Part shown: in pieces, positions 8,170 to 17,254 of the stretch
Numbering within the stretch: position 1 is the stretch's first letter
Layout: every line of letters begins with the position of its first letter
Origin: Sphingobacterium sp. R2
GTDB taxonomy: Bacteria; Bacteroidota; Bacteroidia; Sphingobacteriales; Sphingobacteriaceae
Direction of reading: 5' to 3'
Length of the DNA: 64,000 nucleotides
Assembly (NCBI RefSeq): GCF_040760075.1
Contig: NZ_CP142884.1
Coordinates: 1,116,001 to 1,180,000, forward strand
Notes under the pieces: model-generated
Told to the model about the DNA's origin: nothing
What the model saw: the letters and a program-made list of their open reading frames with translations, nothing else
Database searches by the model: none
Program-made: the position numbers and the translations under genes

Positions 8170-9399
8170 TCAGTCTTCGGGAACAAAACTTAGCGACAAC
8201 ATCTTCTTCGGGTCAAATACATCTTGTGCTATTTCCAGCAGCCCTGTATTCGTCAAATCCTGAATTTTTTCAATTACTTCGTCCAATAAGATGACACGAT
8301 CATAGTCCATTACGTTTTTCGCGGCAGAGATAATCATACTCATACGATTTTCTTCGGTCAAAGCAATCTGTCCAATAAATTTCTGCTTCGCCTTTTTTAC
8401 TGCAGTTTCAGATAGCGGTTGCTCGCTCAGCTTCGCAAGTTCTTTAAAGACGAGTTTTTTAGCTTTTTCAACTTTTTCTTCATCAGTACCGAGGTAAATA
8501 CTAAATAATCCTGTATCCGAAAAAATAGTATAATTAGATTCAATGGTATAGGCTATTCCGTATTTCTCCCGTATGGAGAGATTCAAGATAGACCCCATCC
8601 CCATTCCACCAAGCATATTATTTAAAAGCAGTAGCCCCGTCTTACGGTCATCTCGATAACTATAAGCTAAAGAACCCAGCATATAATGCACCTGATTGAT
8701 TGGCTTGCCTACGGCAACATGCTGTTCAACAAGTGGTCTGACGTCATTGCGGAGACGTGCTATCGTATTTGAAGGCACGGTCCCAAATACTTTGTGCAAC
8801 AATCGCTCCACTTCCTTTAGCGTATAATTTCCACTGATACCAATGACCATTTCATTTGTATCATAATTTGCCTGCATGAAATCGACAATATCACTCTTTT
8901 GCAGTGCAAGAAGCTGATCTTCCAGACCCAAAATATTATGCCCTAAACCCGATCCCTGAAAAACCAAATCTTCAAAATCGTCCACAATAGACTCTTCCGG
9001 GCTATCCAGATAAGATGCCATTTCATCTACAATGACAGATTTTTCTTTATCCAATTCTATGTCGGGGAAAGTGGAATGAAAAAAGATATCTTCAAAAAGA
9101 TCTAACGCACGACTTAAATATGGCTGAAGAATAGAGGCATGCACACAGGTATATTCTTTTGTCGTGTAAGCATTCAAATCTCCGCCAACGGATTCCAAAT
9201 GATTTATAATCTGTTGTGTAGAGCGTCTTTCAGTACGCTTAAATAAAAGGTGCTCAATAAAATGGGCTACACCATATTTTCCAGCAGACTCGTCCCGAGA
9301 CCCCGCGTTGATGACCATGCAGACATGTGTAACCGGTAAATTTTGATATTGAAATACTACGCGTATTCCGTTTGAAAGTCTAATAATTTCGTATTCCAT
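8170..9399 (-). CDS. M16-family zinc metallopeptidase
   Basis: This is a single-module M16 peptidase of about 409 residues. The inverted zinc motif HFIEH (His46, Glu49, His50) is intact, followed by the distal Glu in SVIVDEMASYLDS and a C-terminal substrate-binding half with the M16 Arg/Tyr region (MGMGSILNLSIREKYGIAYT). I chose ATG 9399 (MEYEIIRLSNGIRV) because M16 proteins start with this strand; the start at 9489 would add 30 atypical residues. Such peptidases degrade or process peptides, in the periplasm or cytoplasm; no signal peptide is evident. The partner half often found in tandem pairs is absent. Confidence 0.92.
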   Translation of the reverse strand: MEYEIIRLSNGIRVVFQYQNLPVTHVCMVINAGSRDESAGKYGVAHFIEHLLFKRTERRSTQQIINHLESVGGDLNAYTTKEYTCVHASILQPYLSRALDLFEDIFFHSTFPDIELDKEKSVIVDEMASYLDSPEESIVDDFEDLVFQGSGLGHNILGLEDQLLALQKSDIVDFMQANYDTNEMVIGISGNYTLKEVERLLHKVFGTVPSNTIARLRNDVRPLVEQHVAVGKPINQVHYMLGSLAYSYRDDRKTGLLLLNNMLGGMGMGSILNLSIREKYGIAYTIESNYTIFSDTGLFSIYLGTDEEKVEKAKKLVFKELAKLSEQPLSETAVKKAKQKFIGQIALTEENRMSMIISAAKNVMDYDRVILLDEVIEKIQDLTNTGLLEIAQDVFDPKKMLSLSFVPED

Positions 9400-9536
9400 G
9401 CAGTACAAACTTGCTGTAGCTTCTTTTAGTTTATCTCTTTTTGTGCGCTCCATGTTTACGATATTTTTGCCACTTTGCTCAATCTTCAAATCGTATGGGG
9501 CATGAAGTCGTCACAAAACTAGGCATTTTTAAATGC

Positions 9537-9570
9537 AAAACGGTCATAGCGAAATCACTATGACCGTTTT
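9537..9570. terminator. bidirectional-looking terminator after the outer-membrane barrel gene
   Basis: The arms AAAACGGTCATAG (9537-9549) and CTATGACCGTTTT (9558-9570) pair perfectly over 13 bp around an 8-base loop. On the minus strand it follows the barrel gene by about 20 bp and ends in four T residues. Confidence 0.75.
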
Positions 9571-9590
9571 TATATCTTATAGCAATCAGA

Positions 9591-12428
9591 TTACATACGC
9601 GGAGGTCTCATTCCACCTGGCAATCTGTTCTCTCCTTCAGGATTACCCATCGCGAATTTTTGGAATTTGTAGGTAAATAAAATCATAAAATATCGTCCTA
9701 AACGGTTTGTACGGCTATCAGTAATCATCGATTCACTGAAGGTCCGGGAGACATTCGTTTGCTGATTTAACAAGTCAAATGCCTGTAGACGTACAGTCCC
9801 GCGTTGCTGACTTAAGAATTTCTGTTCCAGGTACGTATTTATGACAAAAGGATTTGCATTGATACCAGCCCCATACCCACTATTGAATTGTTTGGATAGA
9901 TCTGCTCCGAAAATCGTATTTTTTGTAATATTAACCGACCCGATTAAGGTTGGCGTCCAGGACGAAACATTCGTATTACGATTTGTCACTGAGTTTTCTG
10001 TATGATTAAATTGATAGCGAACGCCTGGATTAATTTCTAGGTTTTCCGAAGGGTTATATCTAAACATCAACCCCTGATTCAACACGATGTTGCGTGCAAC
10101 ATTCTTTTGACCGATGTCATCATCTTTCTCCGTAGATACATATCCAATATTTTTGTTATAGGATATTCCCCCCATCAACATAATATTATATGTTTTTTCC
10201 TTTAAGGATTTCCCATAGTGGTAAAAAGAATTCACATTAAATGGTTTATCGCTTGTTTCATTAAGATAACGGGTTTCGGAAACTAAAGTTGAGTTTGTCT
10301 GACCTGTTTGATAATCGATTAAATCATCAAAATAGCTTTTGCTCAAACTTACAATCTTATTGTTGGTCAGCCCAGCATTAACAAAAGCGAAGAAATTGTT
10401 TCCTTTTTGAAAGTCATTCTTACGAAATCTGACGTTCAATTGATGGCTGAACTCCGGATTCAAATTTGCATTACCTATTACGATACTGGTCCGGTTGGTA
10501 CTCATATCAAACGGCAAGATCTGGGTGACCGAAGGCTCGTTAGGTGTTCCGGAATAATTGACGGTAAGATTCGATTGCCTAGAAAACTTATACTCAAATC
10601 GCGCAATAGGCATCCAGTTCATGTTATTTCGACGAATTGGAACCACTAATCCTGAGCTGATGGCATCACCTCTCAATTGAGAAGGCTGAGCCGCTGCTCC
10701 AATGGAATAGGTTATTTTATCGCCACTATACAAATAGTTTGCTCCGATTTTATGTGTTGTGAAGGAATAATCATAATTATAATCAAAATTCAACTTGGGA
10801 TCTTCTGCAATAAGGTTTCCATCTCGATCAAACCCTTGCTGTTTATTCGAATTGTCATATTTATTTTTGTTTAAGTCATAGGTAAATTCGACTTTTCCCT
10901 TCTCAGAAACAGGTTCAGTATAATTCACCGAAGCCCCGCCATTCCAACTCTTATTTTTTGCTTCTAGGATCGTTTTTTCATAAATTGAATCTAAAGGAGC
11001 ATTTGCATTGTTGGGATCAGCCAATAGCCTGTCTAAAATTGCGTTTTGATCTTTCGTTGTTTTTGCATTGTTAAAGTTCATGTTTACAAAGACATTACGC
11101 CCCTTATCGTTGAACTTATGGTTGAACAATCCACTAATACCGAATCTCGGTGCACTGGAATTGGCAAAAACATCTTGAACCTGCGAATTATTGAATGCCC
11201 CACTACGGTAAGTGAGCGAATTGGTACCTGTCGTTACATCGCTATTGTCATATCCAAACTGGGGTGAAATTTTAATATAATCTTTTGTAGTTGGCTTCCA
11301 TTCGACGTTAGCTTCAAAACGATGGCTATCGCCAATGGTGTTCGAATTGGATGTTACACTGTCCGTCTGCATAATATTTGGCAGTGTATTTTCCTGAAAA
11401 CGTTGAGATAGCGTGGTATTATTGCTATGGCTAAAACTATAGCTACCGTAAACTGTCAGTTTATCACTAAAGTCTTTACGGTAATTCAGTCCTATGGAGC
11501 CAATTTTAGTCAAACCGTCCGAACCGCCAAACATACCACCACCGCGGCGACCGCCACCACCTTGGCCACGACGCGCACCGCCACCTACAGTACTAAAATC
11601 AAATAATGGGGCATTGGTATTATTTAAATTTCCCAATACAGAAATTTGTTCGCCTTCGCGCATACCCATCCACATCCCCGTAGCCTGGTAGCGATCTTCT
11701 GTCCCCACACCCGCCCGAAGTGTGGTCATATGACCTGTATTATATTTCGGGTCAATTTGGATATTCAATACCTTTTCAGAATCACCCGTTTTATTACCGG
11801 TCACATTCGCCATATCACCATAATCGTCGATGACTTGCATTTTTTGAATAATATTGGCCGGCAAATTCTGCGTTGCAGTCTTAACATCCCCACCAAAAAA
11901 GTCCTTCCCATTAATACGAACGCGCTTGACGGATTCACCCTGTGCTGTGACGTTACCATCCTTATCTACTTCGACGCCTTGTAACTTCTTCAAAGCATCC
12001 TCGGCAACAGCCCCATCGCGGAGCTTTAGATCTTTCATCGTATATTCGAGGGTATCACTTTTGACAACAACAGTAGGCACTCCATCAACCACCACTTCCT
12101 CCAGCATCTGCGAGTTCTGATGTAGGGTTAAACTTGGAATAATGTGCTTTGATTCACCTTTAGGAATTGTAAATTCTTGCTCAAAACGTTCGAATCCAAG
12201 GTTGGAAACCGTGATTTTAAACGTATCAGCTTTAACTTTATCAAAGATAAAGATCCCCGCCATATTCGACCCTGTAGTCATGGAATCTAACCTCGATGTC
12301 AACTTCACCGTTGCACCTGCGACAATTCGATTCTTGTCGTCTTTCAACATACCTTGTACACTTTTCGTCTGGCCGTAAACAGTCCACCCCATCAGCATAC
12401 TAAACAAAAAAAGCATATAGCCTCTCAT
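9591..12428 (-). CDS. TonB-receptor-like outer-membrane beta-barrel protein with CarboxypepD_reg-like domain
   Basis: This 945-residue protein has a signal peptide (to about Gln20), a carboxypeptidase-regulatory-like beta sandwich (residues 24-103), a plug-like region (LEEVVVDGVPTVVVKSDTLEY, residues 109-129, then KKLQGVEVDKDGNVTAQGESVKRVRINGK) and a long beta barrel. It resembles the outer_membrane_beta-barrel family of Bacteroidota, which look like TonB-dependent receptors but usually lack a SusD partner. None is nearby. Residues 282-305 form a Gly/Arg-rich insertion, and the C-terminus is Pro/Gly/Arg-rich. The substrate is unknown. Transcription starts upstream of 12428, and a strong hairpin ends it. 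Confidence 0.85.
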   Translation of the reverse strand: MRGYMLFLFSMLMGWTVYGQTKSVQGMLKDDKNRIVAGATVKLTSRLDSMTTGSNMAGIFIFDKVKADTFKITVSNLGFERFEQEFTIPKGESKHIIPSLTLHQNSQMLEEVVVDGVPTVVVKSDTLEYTMKDLKLRDGAVAEDALKKLQGVEVDKDGNVTAQGESVKRVRINGKDFFGGDVKTATQNLPANIIQKMQVIDDYGDMANVTGNKTGDSEKVLNIQIDPKYNTGHMTTLRAGVGTEDRYQATGMWMGMREGEQISVLGNLNNTNAPLFDFSTVGGGARRGQGGGGRRGGGMFGGSDGLTKIGSIGLNYRKDFSDKLTVYGSYSFSHSNNTTLSQRFQENTLPNIMQTDSVTSNSNTIGDSHRFEANVEWKPTTKDYIKISPQFGYDNSDVTTGTNSLTYRSGAFNNSQVQDVFANSSAPRFGISGLFNHKFNDKGRNVFVNMNFNNAKTTKDQNAILDRLLADPNNANAPLDSIYEKTILEAKNKSWNGGASVNYTEPVSEKGKVEFTYDLNKNKYDNSNKQQGFDRDGNLIAEDPKLNFDYNYDYSFTTHKIGANYLYSGDKITYSIGAAAQPSQLRGDAISSGLVVPIRRNNMNWMPIARFEYKFSRQSNLTVNYSGTPNEPSVTQILPFDMSTNRTSIVIGNANLNPEFSHQLNVRFRKNDFQKGNNFFAFVNAGLTNNKIVSLSKSYFDDLIDYQTGQTNSTLVSETRYLNETSDKPFNVNSFYHYGKSLKEKTYNIMLMGGISYNKNIGYVSTEKDDDIGQKNVARNIVLNQGLMFRYNPSENLEINPGVRYQFNHTENSVTNRNTNVSSWTPTLIGSVNITKNTIFGADLSKQFNSGYGAGINANPFVINTYLEQKFLSQQRGTVRLQAFDLLNQQTNVSRTFSESMITDSRTNRLGRYFMILFTYKFQKFAMGNPEGENRLPGGMRPPRM

Positions 12429-12661
12429 AATACGTATTTTTATATTGCTATAATTGATAAACTTTTGACTCTAAAACTATTGTCTAAGTTTATGAACCAA
12501 TATGATCCAAAAAGAAACAACCCTTAATTGTATGATTGAAATTATTCCAATTCATAGTTTGATGCTCCAAATTCTTACAAAAAAAAGGATTATTAGTGTT
12601 AATTAATGTAAATGGACGATCTTCACACAGAAGTTACAATAGATAACTCTAAAATTATTTG

Positions 12662-12669
12662 TACTTTCG
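12662..12669 (+). promoter_or_regulatory. possible -7 element of rnhB
   Basis: TACTTTCG differs from the TAnnTTTG consensus by one base and ends 19 nt before the rnhB ATG. No TTG is found at the right distance upstream, so support is only partial. Confidence 0.35.
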
Positions 12670-12688
12670 GCTATTTTAAAGACGGAAC

Positions 12689-13285
12689 ATGCTATTATCA
12701 TATTATCAGGAAGAGTGCATAGAGGCTGGCTGTGACGAAGCGGGTCGGGGTTGTTTGGCAGGACCTGTTTTCGCTGCCGCGGTAATTTTTCCGACAGACT
12801 ATCATCACGAGCTACTTAATGATTCCAAACAACTAAGCGAGAAAAAAAGAATGGCGCTACGGCCAATTATTGAACGTGAAGCCCTTGCTTATGCAGTTGC
12901 CAGTGTCTCTGCTGAAGAGATCGATCGCATAAATATTCACAATGCGAGCTACTTAGCGATGCACAAGGCTCTTGATCTCTTGAAGACAAAAGCGGAGTAT
13001 ATCATTGTCGATGGCAATAGGTTTATTCCTTATCAGCAAATTCCGCATACTTGTATTGTCAAGGGAGATGGCAAGTACCTATCCATCGCAGCAGCTTCAA
13101 TTCTGGCCAAAACTTATCGCGATGAGTATATGAACAACATCGCATTAGCTTATCCAGATTACGACTGGCTCAACAACAAAGGGTATCCTACAATTAAGCA
13201 CAGAACAGCTGTATTGGCACACGGCTCTACACCACATCATAGAAAGAGCTTTAGAATAACCGATCCACAGCTCAAATTATTCTAA
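12689..13285 (+). CDS. rnhB: ribonuclease HII
   Basis: RNase HII cuts the RNA strand of RNA/DNA hybrids and removes single ribonucleotides from DNA. The 198-residue protein has the type-2 active-site motif GCDEAGRGCLAGP (Asp16, Glu17), the DSKQLSEKKR region (Asp near 46), the third Asp in EYIIVDGNRF and the GDGKYLSIAAASILAKTYRD block, then YPDYDWLNNKGYPTIKH. The length is typical. It is a single gene between the divergent barrel gene and the convergent YfhO gene, sharing a terminator hairpin with the latter. Confidence 0.97.
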   Translation: MLLSYYQEECIEAGCDEAGRGCLAGPVFAAAVIFPTDYHHELLNDSKQLSEKKRMALRPIIEREALAYAVASVSAEEIDRINIHNASYLAMHKALDLLKTKAEYIIVDGNRFIPYQQIPHTCIVKGDGKYLSIAAASILAKTYRDEYMNNIALAYPDYDWLNNKGYPTIKHRTAVLAHGSTPHHRKSFRITDPQLKLF

Positions 13286-13300
13286 AGCTCTAACATGCAT

Positions 13301-13334
13301 AAAAAGGAACAGCTTTAAACCGCTGTTTCCTTTT
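13301..13334. terminator. shared terminator hairpin of rnhB and the YfhO gene
   Basis: An AAAAAGGA arm with CAGC (13301-13313) pairs with GCTG and TTTCCTTTT (13322-13334), allowing one bulge. It lies 15 bp after rnhB and overlaps the last codons and stop of the convergent YfhO gene, so it could serve both strands. Confidence 0.6.
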
Positions 13335-15795
13335 GATTTCGTTTAAAGGTGAGATAAACCGCTGCTCCTATTCCTGCAACCAGAATGAAGGAGGAGATCA
13401 GAGTCAATAGATTACCCATTTTGTGCGACTCTGGATCAAAGATGAATTCAACTTTATGTTGACCTGCCGGCAACTGTAACGCTCTCAGGATATAGTCGGC
13501 ACGAATGATAGGCGTTTCCTTCCCATCCACATATGCTTTCCATCCTTTATCATAAAATACTTCCGAAAATACAGCAAATGCATCATTTGTTGCAGTATAT
13601 TCATATTGCATTTTATCTGGATGGTAAGACGTTAGCTTGATTTGGCCAGTTGTTGAAGCACTTGAAGTCTTCGCCTTAATTTCATTCTGATATTGTTGAT
13701 TGACGAAAGCCTCTTTACGCGGATCAAAAGAACTGATTGCTTGCATTTCTTCCGCATTCCCTTTTACAAAATTCACCTTATCCACAAACCATGCATTTCC
13801 TGCGGCTGTACTTCTTCTAACAATACGCTGGGACTGATTCTGAGGATCTGTCGTAATCAAATAACGTACGTTAAACATGTCTAGAACATCTTCATTCAGA
13901 GCCCCATTAAATTGATTTTCCAAAATTTCCTGAAAGCGCATCAATTTTGCCGCATGATATCCACCCAGTGATTTATGGAAATAAGAGGGGCGCGCATCCG
14001 AAAATGGATCAGACGTCAGATCAAGTACGCGATAACTTAGATCTTTATCCATTAATATCAATTGATCTACCTCACGTTGCTGGAACACCTGTTGTGCAGT
14101 AGTTCCTTTATCCATAAACGATTTATCATTTAAGAAACGTTTATCAATACTCCATAAATCAAACAGGAACAACACCAATAATGCCCCTAATAACATCCCC
14201 TCGCTTAACTTTTTCTTTAGAAATACCCATACAAAACCGAATGTTAATAGGATGATAAAAAAGGAACGATAGGCATCTTTGCTCGCAATATCTTTGCGGT
14301 CTAGTACCAACTGGTTTGCTAATTCTGTTGCAAAGGCTTTATCGCCTATATTGTGCTCGAGCATCTCTATCAGATTGCTATGTCCGGCATTTCTAAAGTT
14401 TAAAAATAGATCGGGCATAATAGCAATCAACAAACAGAACCCACCAACTCCGATAAAGGTATACAGTACTTTTTTATCTAAGTTGGGGATTTCCTTAGCA
14501 CGTATCAACAGCTCGTTGACAGCCATAATTGCCATCATAGGCACCGTAATAGAAACCAAAACCAAGATGGATTCAACCGCCCTAAACTTATTATACATGG
14601 GGAAGTAATCAAAGAAAAGATCCGATACGAGTGTAAAATTTCTTCCAAATGAAAGCAACAATGCTAGAATGGTTGTTGCCAAAATCCACCACTTAAACCG
14701 GTCTTTGACAATAACGAGACCTAAAACAAATAGGAAAAAGATCCCAGCGCCAAAATACCATGGCCCTGAGGTAAAGCGCTTATCGCCCCAATAGGTTGGC
14801 ATGCCTTCTGCAAACTGCCCCGCCTGGACTTCCGAGACTCCTCCTTTTTCCATTAAAAATTTAGCCACGTGTGACTTCTCGTTCAACTGCCCGCCAGTCG
14901 AGCCGCCATAGGCATTAGGAATCAAAAAGGTAATCGTCTCACCAATTCCTTGGCTCCACTCATAAGCATACTCTTTATCAAGTCCCTTCTCTTTGGTATT
15001 GGCATTATCCACCTTTGTGATATTGGCATGCCCACGGGTACTTAATTTACTATACTCCCAGGTAGGTAATAAAATAGACGCATTGACCATCAAAGCAATG
15101 ACGACTGCCAAAACCTGCCTCCCGGAGGCAATAAAAAATGCCCTCAGTTGATTTTGTTTCAGCGCATCTATGAATGTAAAAATCACATATACCATAAGAA
15201 GCATCAACAGATAATAGGTAGTTTGCAAGTGATTAACACGAATTTCAAGGGAGAGAAACAAGGCTAATAATACAGGTCCCCACAACTTACTCCCGCGATA
15301 ACACATAATGACGGCGGCTATAACAGGCGGAATAAATGCAATTGCATTTGCACGAGTGATGTGCCCGGCCTCAATATAGATAAAATTGTAGGATGTAAAA
15401 GCAATGGCTACAGCGCCAACCGCAGCCAGCCAGGGCTTGATGCGTAACACGCTAAAGAGAAAATAAGCTCCCAACAAATAAAACAGAACCGTATCCATTG
15501 GGCTCGGAAAGGCAAACTTAACGGCTTTTAAGAAATAGGTACCAATATTATTTTCATTTTCTTGCCAAATTTGATAGGTCGGCATCCCCCCGAACATGGA
15601 ATTTGTCCACAAAGGTGCTTGTCCATCCTTTGCTTTAAAATCAAATAATTCCTTCTGCGCCGCTTGTGCTTGTACCACATCCGACTGGGCGAGTGTTTTA
15701 CCTTGCCAAACAGGAGTAAAATAAAAAAATACCAGCACAATGAATATCGCTATAACAATCAAATGCGCCGAATTTGCCTTAAACCAATTTTTCAT
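13315..15795 (-). CDS. YfhO family membrane protein
   Basis: This is a large integral membrane protein of about 826 residues with roughly a dozen membrane segments in the first 520 residues, a membrane-flanked soluble region of about 250 residues and one last span near the C-terminus. It matches the YfhO family: LAQSDVVQAQAAQKEL near the start, NSMFGGMPTYQIW, and the C-terminal VFSEVFYDKGWKAYVDGKETPIIRADYILRALQLPAGQHKVEFIFDPESH type block. YfhO proteins belong to the GT-C-like glycosyltransferase group, and in Bacillus YfhO is tied to lipoteichoic acid glycosylation; the role in Bacteroidota is unknown. I chose ATG 15795 (MKNWFKANSAHL) over an upstream TTG at 15843. Confidence 0.88.
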   Translation of the reverse strand: MKNWFKANSAHLIVIAIFIVLVFFYFTPVWQGKTLAQSDVVQAQAAQKELFDFKAKDGQAPLWTNSMFGGMPTYQIWQENENNIGTYFLKAVKFAFPSPMDTVLFYLLGAYFLFSVLRIKPWLAAVGAVAIAFTSYNFIYIEAGHITRANAIAFIPPVIAAVIMCYRGSKLWGPVLLALFLSLEIRVNHLQTTYYLLMLLMVYVIFTFIDALKQNQLRAFFIASGRQVLAVVIALMVNASILLPTWEYSKLSTRGHANITKVDNANTKEKGLDKEYAYEWSQGIGETITFLIPNAYGGSTGGQLNEKSHVAKFLMEKGGVSEVQAGQFAEGMPTYWGDKRFTSGPWYFGAGIFFLFVLGLVIVKDRFKWWILATTILALLLSFGRNFTLVSDLFFDYFPMYNKFRAVESILVLVSITVPMMAIMAVNELLIRAKEIPNLDKKVLYTFIGVGGFCLLIAIMPDLFLNFRNAGHSNLIEMLEHNIGDKAFATELANQLVLDRKDIASKDAYRSFFIILLTFGFVWVFLKKKLSEGMLLGALLVLFLFDLWSIDKRFLNDKSFMDKGTTAQQVFQQREVDQLILMDKDLSYRVLDLTSDPFSDARPSYFHKSLGGYHAAKLMRFQEILENQFNGALNEDVLDMFNVRYLITTDPQNQSQRIVRRSTAAGNAWFVDKVNFVKGNAEEMQAISSFDPRKEAFVNQQYQNEIKAKTSSASTTGQIKLTSYHPDKMQYEYTATNDAFAVFSEVFYDKGWKAYVDGKETPIIRADYILRALQLPAGQHKVEFIFDPESHKMGNLLTLISSFILVAGIGAAVYLTFKRNQKETAV

Positions 15796-15966
15796 CCGTA
15801 TAAATTTGTCTTTAAAGTTGATGAAGCTACCTAATTTATTCAACTTACGATATAATTGTTCATTCGCCGTTCATATTGCACTGTAGGTATGAACGCATTA
15901 TACGTGATTCTGATAAATTAAGATGATTTCATTTATCCTCTTAGGTTGTTTAAAAGTCTTAAAAGC

Positions 15967-15997
15967 CAAACTTAGATAAATTTGGCTTTATATACAA
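15967..15997 (-). promoter_or_regulatory. promoter of the YfhO gene
   Basis: On the minus strand TTG (15997-15995) is followed after 20 nt by TAAGTTTG (15974-15967). The region is nearly the same as the fabD promoter, with an identical 16-nt block CAAACTTAGATAAATT on the plus strand. The predicted leader is about 165 nt. Confidence 0.6.
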
Positions 15998-16086
15998 TTA
16001 TAATTATCGCATTGATTGCTAACAAAAGCGACTTATACCCGCTATTAACACGGAATGCGCAATATGACTTCCTTTAATATACCTAA

Positions 16087-16112
16087 AAAGCCCTAACATT
16101 ATTCAGGGCTTT
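16087..16112 (-). terminator. terminator after the YbjQ-family gene
   Basis: The arms AAAGCCCT (16087-16094) and AGGGCTTT (16105-16112) form an 8-bp stem with a 10-base loop; the minus-strand side runs into five T residues. It lies just after the 16118 stop and probably ends the trkA operon. Confidence 0.7.
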
Positions 16113-16117
16113 GTATT

Positions 16118-16438
16118 TTAAGATCGCATTTTAACAGCTGTCCCAGTCGCTCCTACCATCATCATGCCCCCTGTTCCAACCGTTTGAAAATCCAGCCGGA
16201 CGCCAACAACAGCATCCGCCCCCAATGCGCGCGCGCGGTCTTCAAGCTCACGTAGCGCCGCTTCTCGGGTCTCTTGAAACGCGCGTTCATACGAATTGGA
16301 TCTGCCTCCAAAAAAATCACGAAATCCGGCCATCATGTCTTTGATTGCATTTGCACCCAAAACGACTTCGGAAGAGACAATTCCCAAATAACGTTCAATT
16401 TGGTGCCCTTCGATAGTACTTGTTGTCGTCAATAACAT
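16118..16438 (-). CDS. YbjQ/UPF0145 family protein
   Basis: This 106-residue protein matches the UPF0145 (YbjQ) family: LLTTTSTIEGHQIERYLGIV at the start, then SSEVVLGANAIKDMMAGFRDFFGGRS, a helical REAALRELEDRARALGADAVVGVRLDF block and a Gly/Met-rich C-terminus. The family forms small oligomeric proteins with a dodecin-like or heavy-metal-binding annotation and no settled function. The start lies only 3 bp after the trkA stop, so it is cotranscribed with K+ uptake genes, which hints at a linked function but does not prove it. Confidence 0.9.
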   Translation of the reverse strand: MLLTTTSTIEGHQIERYLGIVSSEVVLGANAIKDMMAGFRDFFGGRSNSYERAFQETREAALRELEDRARALGADAVVGVRLDFQTVGTGGMMMVGATGTAVKMRS

Positions 16439-16441
16439 ATT

Positions 16442-17128
16442 TTATTCTCCTTTTTGAATTAACTTATTAATATCGGATAGTTCGCCAAAAACAACCAAAA
16501 TATCACCTTCTTCCATCATCGTTTCGGATATTGCTATTCCCGAAGCCTCCTTTTGCTCTTTCGTCACGCCATTCTTTTTTACGTCTGTGATCTTGACCGT
16601 CGTCAGTACAATCACTTTGTATATGTTGGTCAAATTCGCTTCACGCAATGTCATGCCCACATAACGGGCCGGTACTTTAGTCTCTACAATAGAATATTTA
16701 TCCGAAACCTTGAACGAATCAACGATATCAATATTATCCAATCGCATGGCTAGTCGCTCGGCAGCTTCTTCTTCGGGCATTATATACTCGTTGATTTCCA
16801 TTGCCTCCAGAACAGTTTTTTGAAGATCTGAAACAATACGCCCAATGATCCGTTTTACTTTCAATTGCTTTAAGAGCGCTACGGTCATGAGCGATGCTCC
16901 TTCATCTTCTCCGATAGCTACAATAACAGCATGCGCATCTTTAAGCGGCAATGACGAAACCGCTTCTCTATCGGTTGTATCTAAACAAACGGTGTGTGTT
17001 ATCTTGTCCTTTAACTGTTCAACGATACTGAGCTTTCGGTCGGCTCCAATCACCTCGTGGCCAAGTTCAGTTAGGTGTACCCCCAAAGAACGTCCAAAGT
17101 GCCCCAATCCTAAAACAATATACTTCAT
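16442..17128 (-). CDS. trkA: TrkA/KtrA family potassium uptake regulatory subunit
   Basis: This 228-residue cytoplasmic RCK protein has an N-terminal nucleotide-binding Rossmann fold (GLGHFG at residues 7-12, an acidic residue after the second strand in GADRK) and a C-terminal RCK_C domain (about 135-225). One RCK unit of this length fits KtrA-type proteins rather than the double-unit TrkA of E. coli. It gates the K+ channel-like subunit encoded by the next gene upstream (17255-19045), probably in response to ATP/ADP or NAD(H). A 126-bp gap separates the two, and the YbjQ gene follows at 3 bp. Confidence 0.92.
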   Translation of the reverse strand: MKYIVLGLGHFGRSLGVHLTELGHEVIGADRKLSIVEQLKDKITHTVCLDTTDREAVSSLPLKDAHAVIVAIGEDEGASLMTVALLKQLKVKRIIGRIVSDLQKTVLEAMEINEYIMPEEEAAERLAMRLDNIDIVDSFKVSDKYSIVETKVPARYVGMTLREANLTNIYKVIVLTTVKITDVKKNGVTKEQKEASGIAISETMMEEGDILVVFGELSDINKLIQKGE

Positions 17129-17254
17129 ATCCCAAACTAAAATAAATTTACTGTTATTTCCAAGCTATATTTCGACATACAGCTTCCTTTCAACCTATAG
17201 GCTAATTGCTGGGATAAGTTAATCAAAAGTTCGTCAAAACGCTTTTCAGTCTGA

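Noticed and set aside
11494..11691. Proline-rich plus-strand frame
   Set aside because: It is the antisense shadow of the Gly/Arg-rich segment of the outer-membrane barrel gene.
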